This document shows positions 56,001 to 64,000 of a DNA stretch of 64,000 bases, one piece after another. Position 1 is the stretch's first letter; each line of letters starts with the position of its first letter. Location of the stretch: contig OY253681.1 in the NCBI GenBank assembly GCA_958009085.1, positions 558,001-622,000 of the forward strand, in the 5' to 3' direction. The translations under genes and the position numbers were made by a program. This DNA comes from Protoeuglena noctilucae (lineage: Eukaryota; Chlorophyta; Pedinophyceae; Marsupiomonadales; Marsupiomonadaceae). The notes beneath the pieces were generated by a model, which was not told the origin of the DNA, did not search any database, and worked only from the letters and a program-made list of their open reading frames with translations.

Positions 56001-58712
56001 AGCGCCGGCGCCCCTCGCTGACGATGCATGCAGCAGTCTTCAAGCAAAGCTTGATTCTCCCACACCGTTAACATCTGCAGTTCCGGCAAGATCCTCCTCT
56101 GGCACCTCACCACGAGCTCCCGCCGGGTGCAGCTCAACCACCAGGACTTCCTGACCCCTTTCTCGGGTCTCCTGTTCGACATCTCGTGCGAGTGTGCCGT
56201 CATGATCCCGGCAGCAAGGTTTGTGGCCGCCGACAACGATACGCAGCACCAGTCTCCTGGCCCCCACCGACAGACAGCCCTTTACAGACTTCACCAGACG
56301 TCATGGCACCGTGCGCAGGTCCTCCGAGCTTGCGCGCACGTTGGACGCCACGGTGCCCATGGCGCGCGGAGTGGAGGGGGAGGACTCAGTCGCCACCGTG
56401 CAGTCGGCACTCGATGTGGGGCGCCCCGACATGCCCATGCTGCTCACGGCCACGGCGGACGGACGGCTGCTGCTGTGGATGTTCGCGCGGACCGTCGGGG
56501 CACGCAGCCTCTTCCTCAGGCGAGGCAGGGGCAGGGTTGGGGCTTCTTTAAGCACCTCAAAGCATGCAAACACTCAGAACTCCCACTTAATCGTCCCCAC
56601 CCCTCTCTGGCCTCAGGTCTCAGCTGAACGTGACGAGCAGCCCCATGCACCAGGTCACGGCCATTGCCCTGGACGCCTCTCGCCGCCGCCTCCTGGCCGT
56701 GGGGGACTCGTCGGGTCTTGTGCTCCTCCTCGACATCTCCTCCCTCAACAACGGCACCGAGGCTGGCACATCGCTCCGGTGCTGCCGCAAAATCGCCCAC
56801 TTCCAGGCGCACCCCAGCGGCAACCCGGTCGCCCTCCTCACGCTCTGCTCCATGCCGGGGAGCGAGGACCCCAGCTTCATCGCCGTGGCATGCCGCTCGC
56901 GAGAGCCCCTCCTCTTCGCCCTGGACGGTCGCCTGGTGAGGGCACGGAAGCCCCAGCTCCACCCTGCTTTCGCCTGGTGTGCGCCTGCCGGCCCTGACAC
57001 CTTGACACCCGCCCCCGCGTCCCCGCAGGTCACGGATATCTCCGACGAGGCGCGCCTGGGCAACCACACCCCGCGCCCCAAGGTCGTCAAGGCCAGCTCG
57101 CAGGCGCGGGCCATGCGGCTCGACTCGGTCGAGGCGACCGGCTCAGGGCTGCACGACGTCTTCTTCCGCATCCACGACGAGAGCACGTGGATGGACCCGG
57201 ACGCCATGCACGTCATCCCGGCCGAGGCCGTGTGGAGCGTGGAGCAGGAGGCGGTGGACGTGGACGGGGACGGGGACGGGGACGACGGGGAGGGCGAGGG
57301 AGAGCCTTTGGATTCCGAAGTGGAGGAGGGGCTGTCTCCGGAGGCGTCGGAGAGAGAGGGGAGCGGGCAGGGGCGGCCGGGGGGTCGAGGGCCGACTGCA
57401 ACGGGGCAGCCGGGCAGCGGGCGGGGGAGCGGGCTGGCGCGGCGGGGCCCTGAGGGCATGTCGATCCAGCGCGCGGTGAGCAACGTGGTGTTGGAGGACA
57501 TCAAGCCCGGCCGGTGGCGCCGGAAGGGCGGGGCGCTGGCGGAGATTGAGGAGGGCGACGAGGGCGGGGAGGGAACCGAGGGCGGGGGCATTGAAGACAG
57601 CGCCTCCTCCACGGCTGTGCTCGAGGACGCGGCGAGCAGGGGGCGGGTGGCGAGCAGGGGCGCGCTGGGTGCGGCGGGGGGGACGTCGTTCTCGGAACGG
57701 TCGCCTCTTGGGAAGGGGCGGGCGGGCCTGGACGCCGCGCTGAAGGTCGGGGAGAGCGGGGCCAAGGTGGGCCGACGGACATCCGAGCGGGACGGCAAGT
57801 GGTCGTCGCCTCCCCGGGTGAGTGACCGCGTGGGTAGGCACGTCGGTGCCCGGAAGCGCACGCAGCGGAGACCCCATGAGGCGCAAGCGCTGCGTCCCCT
57901 TCCCCGGCACCGCAGACGCGCGCGGAGATGATTGCCGAGGCGCGCGCGCGCATCCCCTACAACCCCGAGGTGGAGCGCATGCTGGAGCGCCAGATGCAGG
58001 CGGCGACCGTCAAGGCCGAGCGCAACCTGGCCGAGCGGGAGGCGCGGAACCGGGGGGAAGAGGCGGCGTGGCGGCGCGGGGAGGGCCCGTTGTCGAGCGC
58101 GCAGTCGCGGATGCGAGTGTACGACATCACCGAGGTGCCGGACACGATCGACGGCGTGCTGGCCACCGTGGGCCTGAACTACCTGACGGACCCTGTGCTC
58201 AAGGCCATGATGGTGAAGGACGGGCGCCGCCGGCGGGAGCGGGGCGGAGGGGACGGCGCAGGGGGCGACGGGGGCGGCGAGGAGGGCCGCGAGCGGGGGG
58301 CAGGGTCCGGGACCGACGGGGACCGGCGGGGCAGCGTGCTGGCGGAGCTGGCGGGAGTGCAGGGTGGGCGCACGCGGTCGGTTGAAGTGGCCATGGAGAT
58401 GGACGAGGTGCGGCGCACGGGGCGGACACACACTTTGGCTTGAGGGTCCCTGTACGTCGCGCTCGTCATCACGGTATGTCAACCCTCGACCCTGCGCAGA
58501 TGCTGGAGGCCATGATGAAGAAGAGCCGGGCGGCCAACGTCCCCATGTTCGAGCGGGGGAAGCAGGCCGAGGTCTTCCGGAGGCTAATCATGGCGAATCT
58601 GAAGCCCGAGCATGTCGAGGAGGCGCGCGGAATCGCCGCCGTGCAGCCGCGCAGCCGACGGGTCACCCGGGTCGAGGGAGACAGGGACGGGGCGTCCTCG
58701 GACGACGATTAG
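53079..58712 (+). CDS. EF-hand/WD40 flagellar protein, WDR49/CFAP337-like
   Basis: Large axonemal-type protein with an EF-hand N-terminus and two WD40 propellers, the layout of WDR49/WDR64 and of FAP337, an inner-dynein-associated protein. The start is MSLLQNLTVEDLQ (53079). A helix-loop region follows (IMKAMLESIPEGQNPNGYFT; LFDQIDTDGVGFVTW). WD repeats run about 53880-56940: DSTVKIWQ, ILISSSRDKTLRVVNMETRR, SVRLFDIRTG, VRTITFSPSFNAIITADENS, RRLLTGGSDGTVLGWNF, SGDASGKILLWHL, LLTATADGRLLLWMF, AIALDASRRRLLAVGDSSG. A disordered acidic/Gly-rich stretch (57240-57800) and a Glu/Arg-rich helix precede YDITEVPDTIDGVLATVGLN. The last exon (58500-58712) ends in GASSDDD. Three introns start GC: 53396 GCAAGT, 53771 GCGAGG and 56520 GCGAGG. 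Each is needed to keep the frame (for example KYFTAGR|DSTVKIW). Confidence 0.85.
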
Positions 58713-59014
58713 CAGATGTCAAAACGCTAGATGTCGAAACGTCTGAAAGACTCTGTTGTGGCCTGGCAGGCAAACTGGCTGAGGGTTTAGAATCTCATGA
58801 AGCGTAAAACAGGTTCAGAGCTTGCAAGATGGATACATGATTGACGGGGACAGGGCGAGATTGACATCTCACGGCGAGATCCGTCCAGATTGGCCAGATC
58901 TCGCTCCGTGTTGGCTGCGCCCCGTTCTGGACCGCGGTCTATCATATACGTGTTTGGACATTCTGCTTATAAGACCGCTGCAAGCCTGCCCAGGAGCTGG
59001 CGGCGCTTGCCAAC
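58713..59014. promoter_or_regulatory. Intergenic region and probable promoter of the kinase gene
   Basis: A TATAAG hexamer at 58968-58973 lies about 42 bases upstream of the ATG at 59015, in one of the few AT-rich patches of the area. It is a candidate TATA box only. No other element is recognised. Confidence 0.35.
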
Positions 59015-62000
59015 ATGGCAACCGTCTCTCAAGCCGTTTTCCTGGCGGCCAAGGTCGTGCAGCTTACGCGGATGTACCGACAGAACGAAAAGGTGCGCGT
59101 GCATGGGCTGAACCAGTCGGGATCGGCTGGATTGGCGAAGCAAGCGCGGCAGAGGAGAGTCCCGCCTCCGACGCAACCCTCCGGCTGCTCCATTGCAGGT
59201 TTTTCGGGAGCTCCACGACGATGTGGAGAAGTACGGGTTGTATTTAAAGGAGAAATGGGGTCGCGCAGACAGGTGCGTCTTCGTGACATGCGAAAGGTGC
59301 TGCGGCAGAGCACGGTAGCGACTGGTGCGGGCGATCACGAGCTGGACCCTCCTGCAGCGTCGACGAGGACCTGATGGAGCTGTCGGTGGAGGAAGACGTG
59401 GCTCTTGGCGAGCTCGGAGCGGTCCTGGAGCGCGTCATGCGCCGCCTAAAGCTGTTCCACGGACGACCCCGCCCTGTCAAGTTCGCGCTAGCGGCGGCTC
59501 TTCAGCGGGACGTCGAGGATCTCCGCAAGAGCATCGCGCGGGCGTGGGACAACGTGACGCTGGCCTCTCTGCGGAAGGCATAGGTGATGAGCGCTGCGCT
59601 GTGTTGCTGTTCGGCCGCCCATCACAGCCGCATGGCACGAAGCCGACCATCGATGCGCAGGAACTCCACCGGCGGGTGACGCGGCAGGACAAGCGGATCC
59701 AGCGGCTGCTCCAGGGGCACTCGACATGGGCGGCCGACACAGAGGAGCGTGGGATGAACACGATTGTGATGGACCACATTGCCCAGGGTGCCAGCGAGTG
59801 GGACGCCCGCATGGTGCGGTTCGCGACGGACGACTGGGCACGCCCCATCGACCGCGGGGGCCAGGGCGCCGTGTTCGAGGGTCGCGCTGGCAACTACTCA
59901 TTCGCCGTCAAGGTGGACCGGGAGGGCTTGCTTGCCGAGGCGGACGACACCACATCGGACAGCAGCCGGCAGCGACGCACGGGGTCCCAGCCCCGGGGGG
60001 AGCTGTTGCTCTTGCGGGAGGGCCGCATCATCGAGTCTCTGAAGCACCCGTACGTGGTGGAGCTGCTGGGCACGTGCAGCGGTGAGGCGGGGGCCGCCGT
60101 GTTGCTCTCTCGTGCCTATGCTTGGGAGTCACGCTGCTATGCGACGTCTCGAAGGTGCCATGCCATTCTAGGTCTCCCCCGTCACCTGGTCGCAGAGCTT
60201 GGCCTCACCTGCCTGGTCATGAAGTATGCTCGGGGAGGTAAGCGGTTGCGACAACAGCACGAGTCATGGCAAGGCACGGACAGGGCGATACACCAACTGC
60301 TGTATAAACCTGTCTCCAGGCAACCTCATGCGTCGTCTGGGCGTGGCGCACAAGGCCGCGGACCGGGCGGTCGAGACGGGCGAGAAGCACCTGCCCTGGC
60401 TGTCGTGGGAGGCCCGCCTGCGCATCGCCGCCCAGCTGGCATGCGTCATCCGCGACCTCCACGCGCGCGGGGTGCTGCATCACGACCTCAAGCCGGAGAA
60501 CATGCTGCTGGACTCCTGCGGGACGGCCCCCTCCATCCGCCTCACCGACTTTGGTACGTGACACTTGTGCAAGTCAGACACACGTTGGCACGGGATGCAA
60601 GCAGAGAGAAAGCCTGAACCTTGACGAGACCCTGCTCTTTGTCACGCAGGCGTCGCCAAGCGCGCCCCGCGCCCCACCGCCCCCGGCTCGGCCTTCCTCC
60701 AGGCCAACGCGACGACCATGATGGGCGCGGGTACATTCGGGTACAAAGACCCGTCCTACCGACATGAGGCGGGCGTCGCATACGCCCCCCACCACGACAT
60801 CTACAGCACCGGGGCCATTCTCCTGCAGCTCGTCACGGGCCTGGACGTCTTCGAGTCCAAGCGGCTCGTCAGCACCCCAGAGCGCCCCCGCATGCGCAGG
60901 GAGATCCCCGACCCCCGTGCCGCCTGGCCGGACTGGCTCTGGCGACGCATAGTGGCCCTGGCCTGCCGCTGCCTGGTGGAGGTGGACGAGGCGGGCGCCC
61001 CGAAGGAAGCAGGAGTGCCCCGGCGGCCTACCGCGGCGGAGCTGGCGGACGAGCTTGAGCGCCTCGCTGCGATCGCAGAGATCAAGGTGAGAAGACGCGG
61101 AGCGGCGCACTTGCATATGTGGTGCTGCGGCTGGCGGTAACTCTCATGGCGGCAATCGCCGTCGCAGGTGCACCGCCGCGCGCTGGTCACGGACGAGGTG
61201 GAGGACGTGAAGCAGCCCGCGCTGGCCGTGTTCGTGCGCAACCGGATGCTGGGGGCCGCGGCAGTGGCGTGTTTGACTGTGGTCGGCCTGGCTGGCGTGG
61301 CGTGGCTGCTGCGGCACACGGTGGCAGGCCAGCGCGCCCTGGGTGCGGGGCAGTTCGCCATGTCCTACGCATACTCGGCAGGGCTTTCGATGCAGCCGTC
61401 CTGGCGGGCCCCGCGCATCACCCGCCGACAGGTCCTGGCTGCTGTACTGCTGGCTGCTGGAGCGTGGGCCCTGCACTGGGCACTGCAGCCTCCGGTGAGC
61501 GCGGACGCAGCAGGGGCCGCAGCTGGCGATTGATGGCTCTCGACAGAGTCAGAAGCTCTGAGGCTGGCCCGGCCTGCAACGGCATCTTCGGCTCCCCTCA
61601 CGAACCCCTGGTCCGCAGTCTGTCGTGCGTGTGGAGGACGAGGAGGGCCTGCGCAAGGCTTTGAGGACGCCAAGCACGATGGCCGTAGACCTGCACGGGG
61701 CCGAGGTGGTGCTGAAGGAGGTCGTGATCGTGGACCGCAAAATTGCCATTCGGAACGGGACGCTCAAGGCGGCGAGGTCCAAGGTCGGGAACGGCTTCGC
61801 GCTGCGGGTGGTCCAGGGCGGGGACCTTCTTTTGGATCACGTGCAGCTCACGAAGTCCGGCCTGTGGGTGTGGGAGGGCTCGGCGGCGGAGCTGTCGGGC
61901 TGCGTGGTGCAGCGGGCGCCGCACCTCGGCATCTGCACCGTGGGTGCGGGGTCGCGATGCGCGGTGCGTGGCGGTTCGGTCCAGAGTTCCGGGGAGTCGG

Positions 62001-62302
62001 GCGTGGGGGCGGCTCTCGGGGCCCATGTGGAGTTGAGCGCAGTGCAGATCGAGCGGGCGGCCAGCTTCGGAATCGAGTGCTACGATTCCGGCAGCCAGGT
62101 GGCCGTCTCCTTGGGCACCGTGGCCCATGCGGGGGACTCGGGGGTGCACTGCGAGCGGGGCGGGCGCGTCACGCTGTCGGGCACCGTGCTGGCGGACTGC
62201 GCTCGCTGGGGTGTGTACACTGTAGGCAGACAGAGCGTGGTGGTGCAGGACAGCGTGACCTTCGCCCGCTGCGGCAAGGGGGTTACCCGCACAGTTCGCT
62301 GA
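59015..62302 (+). CDS. Helical bundle-protein kinase-two TM-beta-helix protein
   Basis: Nine exons (59015-59092, 59199-59272, 59358-59553, 59628-60081, 60172-60237, 60320-60553, 60650-61086, 61168-61494, 61619-62302) join in phase to 849 residues. Residues 1-116 form amphipathic helices (MATVSQAVFLAAKVVQLTRM; AVLERVMRRLKLFHGRPRPV; KFALAAALQRDVEDLRKSIA) with HeLo/MLKL-like layout; a brace-like helix follows (VTRQDKRIQRLL). The kinase (about 185-510) has a Gly loop DRGGQGAVFEG, lysine K211 (FAVK), catalytic loop LHHDLKPENMLL (D345, N350), DFG at 366-368 and GYKDPSY plus DIYSTGAILLQL. It looks active, with HHD replacing HRD. Hydrophobic segments lie at about 541-561 and 602-618. Residues 640-849 contain about six 23-24-residue beta-helix turns (GLWVWEGSAAELSGCVVQRA; FGIECYDSGSQVAVSLGTV). 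The exon 3/4 joint is the least sure. Function is unknown; cell-death or receptor signalling is only an inference. Confidence 0.8.
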
Positions 62303-62562
62303 GCTGAGGGGAAGCTGGATTGATTCGGGCCTTCCACGGTCGGGCAATGTCCTGACGTTCTCGAGTTCTGGTGTGCAAGGCTGTCGTCTCCTATTGCAAT
62401 ACCAGGGACGTCATCTGCCTTATACGTCATACTGCTTGAAGAAACGTGATTGGCTCACGTCATGTTGTCTGGCACTGCTCGGTCACAGCAACAGGGGCAT
62501 ATTGAAGACTGGATGCTCTGGTACGCATTTCAACCGGGTGAGAAATAGCTATGACATGCGGA

Positions 62563-63534
62563 TCACTTGACGCCGTCCTCGCCACCCGAGAGGGCGTGAA
62601 TGAGGTGCCGCAGCAGCGTCGTGAGGTGCTTGCGCATGTTGAAGCTCTCCCGGATCAAGAACGCCACGTCCGAGTTGACGACCTTGAGCTCCTGCAGACA
62701 GGGCCGGAGAGGCTATTGACCCATCGACAGCAGGCCTGGGTGCCTGCCCTGCGGCCCTATTCGCTCCTGCCCTCGCCTGGCGGAGGAGCGAGTACCCCGA
62801 AATGAGCACCGGCGCCCCGTTGATGGCCAGGTTGGCCGCAACCAGCGCCGCCAGGGGCACCAGGGTGAGGAACATGCCCCCCAGGCGGCCCATAACCGAG
62901 AGACGGTTGCTCATGAACGTCCGGCCGTGGATGAAGCGGCCGCCTGCGAGCGTGAGCAAGCGCCGACGGTCAGCGAACGCGTTCGGCTAACAATCACCGC
63001 GGGGGAGAGCGCGCGCTGCTCACTGATGAAGACGGCCGATGCCAGGGCGAGGTAGATGGTGCGGACGACCCCCTGGTACTGCGCGAGAGGGCGACGGGCG
63101 GCTCATCAGAGCGGGACTGGCGAGCGAGCGAGTTGAAGAATGACTGCACGAGCGGGGCTTGCCTCGGCGATGAAGAGCGTGAGGAGGAACATGGGTGTGT
63201 ACTCGGCGAAGTTGCCGTGCGCGCGGATGCGGCGCCCCATCAGCTTGTCGCCGCCATCCCTGCGACACGCGCGAGCAAATGTAGGTTGTTGTCGCCGTGC
63301 CGCGGCCAAACAAAGCATCAGCCGCCCTAAGAATCCCTCGCGGCAACGAACTCGCCCGTACGCAATCGCCTTGGCCCTCCGCGTGCGGATCACCACCAGG
63401 GAGAGGATAAGGAACCACACTCCCAGCACAGATGCCGTGAACGAGGTCACGGGGAGCGCATGGAAAGCGCGGAAGTCGACGGCCTGCGCGCAGGACTTTG
63501 TGATGTTGGCCGATGGCTGCAGCCTGGGGCGCAT
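62563..63534 (-). CDS. MAPEG-family membrane protein
   Basis: Member of the MAPEG family (microsomal glutathione S-transferase/eicosanoid enzymes), predicted four-helix membrane protein. Exons 63534-63356, 63259-63163, 63078-63024, 62943-62777 and 62691-62563 join to 208 residues. Signatures are SVLGVWFLILSLVVIRTRRA then IAYGDGGDKLMGRRIRAHGN and FAEYTPMFLLTLFIAE, the family's GD-x-x-x-RAHGNFAEY core. Later come RFIHGRTFM and MGRLGGMFLTLVPLAALVAA, and a C-terminal helix (ELKVVNSDVAFLIRESFNMR) beyond the usual domain. Introns 1, 2 and 4 start GC (63355 GCGAGT, 63162 GCAAGC, 62776 GCGAGG), and the family core GDGGD is formed only by splicing intron 1. The ATG at 63534 is the first in frame; the family usually starts nearer the first helix, so an upstream exon is possible. 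No catalytic role can be assigned. Confidence 0.83.
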
Positions 63535-64000
63535 GCCGTTGGCTTCTTCGGCCACTCTTCGGTCCACCCATCCAGACCGCGCTCAGAGCGATACTTGGCC
63601 GAGTCGGGAGGGCACGAATTACGGCCGGAGAAGGCGCGAGTCGCCCCCCGCACACTGCAAGCCGAGATGACACGCCAACAAGTCGATCGAGGTCGCGCCG
63701 CCTCACCATACCCGACGAGCCAGCAAACACTCGTCCTGCGACAGCAGGGACCCCCTCTTCACCGCCTCAAATGCTGACCACCCCGTGCTTGATCCACTGA
63801 AGGCACAGGCCTCTCTCGCGATCCCCGCTGCAGATCCTGGCGAATGGGCAAGCAAGTGGTGGCGCACGCAAGCTCCAGGACGCTTCCAAAACGCGTGGTC
63901 AGAAAGTGGTGTCGGTGTCATTACACTCGGCGAAGCAGATGTCCAGTTGTCAGCTGCTTGCCCGCCAAATACTCGCTTTGAAGTCGAGACGGCCACAGAC
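63535..64000. other. Window edge, no gene recognised
   Basis: This region is 5' of the MAPEG-like gene and probably contains its promoter. Frames on both strands (for example minus strand 63703-63996) have no recognisable family motif and the window ends here, so a truncated gene cannot be excluded. Confidence 0.3.

Noticed and set aside
57822-58385. Plus-strand Gly/Arg/Ala-rich frame overlapping the end of the WDR49-like gene
   Set aside because: Out-of-frame shadow of the disordered tail; the real frame continues through YDITEVPDTIDG to a C-terminal exon.
56620-58482. Long minus-strand frame of 620 codons opposite the WDR49-like gene
   Set aside because: Pro/Ser/Arg-rich shadow of a GC-rich coding region with no conserved motif; WD repeats and phase-consistent introns support the plus strand.
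59554-59627. Possible gene break between the helical bundle and the kinase (in-frame TAG at the end of LASLRKA)
   Set aside because: A phase-0 donor GTGACG at 59554 precedes the stop and joins in frame to the kinase exon at 59628; I treat it as one gene but with reduced certainty at this joint.
1-64000. CRISPR arrays, rRNA, tRNA genes, bacterial operon signals
   Set aside because: None seen. The window is a spliced nuclear genome; I found no cloverleaf-like or repeat-spacer pattern by eye, although tRNAs could be missed without a covariance search.

Overview
The window is nuclear DNA of a GC-rich, compact, photosynthetic flagellate, most likely a chlorophyte green alga. Nearly every gene is split by short introns (mostly about 60-150 bases). 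The gene set combines plastid proteins (TIC22, thioredoxin z/CITRX, an LPA1/REP27-like protein, a phytyl-ester-synthase-type acyltransferase, a lumen-type TPR protein), plant-type proteins (UPL6/7-like HECT ligase, ShKT prolyl 4-hydroxylase), flagellar/centriolar proteins (SPEF1, CEP131, a WDR49/CFAP337-like EF-hand/WD40 protein) and a canonical algal channelrhodopsin. I cannot name a species.

Layout: 375-9982 (-) ATR checkpoint kinase; 10420-11735 (+) LPA1/REP27-like; 11811-12255 (-) SF3B5; 12256-14128 a gene-poor, CpG-rich stretch holding a decayed PIF1-type helicase; 14129-15884 (+) prolyl 4-hydroxylase; 15978-20019 (-) HECT ligase; 20247-21328 (-) SPEF1; 22266-23550 (+) MIS12; 23655-31900 (-) BTAF1/MOT1; 32535-34354 (+) TIC22; 34360-37200 (-) phytyl-ester-synthase-like; 37461-38906 (+) 2OG-Fe(II) oxygenase; 39354-41461 (-) channelrhodopsin; 42237-43585 (-) PTPA; 43699-44339 (-) hypothetical; 44442-49867 (+) CEP131; 49915-51135 (-) TPR protein; 51414-52551 (-) thioredoxin z; 53079-58712 (+) WDR49/CFAP337-like; 59015-62302 (+) a helical-bundle/kinase/two-TM/beta-helix protein; 62563-63534 (-) MAPEG-family membrane protein. 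Genes sit on both strands and are not operonic; some convergent neighbours are only a few bases apart.

Three things stand out. First, the 39354-41461 channelrhodopsin has a five-exon model with all phases consistent (549 residues). Second, the 59015-62302 gene joins an N-terminal helical bundle reminiscent of HeLo/MLKL-type domains, an apparently active protein kinase, two membrane segments and a C-terminal right-handed beta-helix in one reading frame. Third, reading frames and family alignments force at least fourteen introns to begin with GC (GCGAG or GCAAG) rather than GT. Some of these introns are in frame and stop-free, so ordinary gene finders would report them as protein insertions.

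Flagella-related genes (SPEF1, CEP131, WDR49/CFAP337-like) and the phototaxis receptor occur within about 40 kb; this is probably gene density rather than a functional cluster, but it indicates a motile, light-steering cell. Starts of several genes (CEP131, PTPA, thioredoxin z, phytyl-ester-synthase-like) are uncertain because first exons are not fixed by homology.
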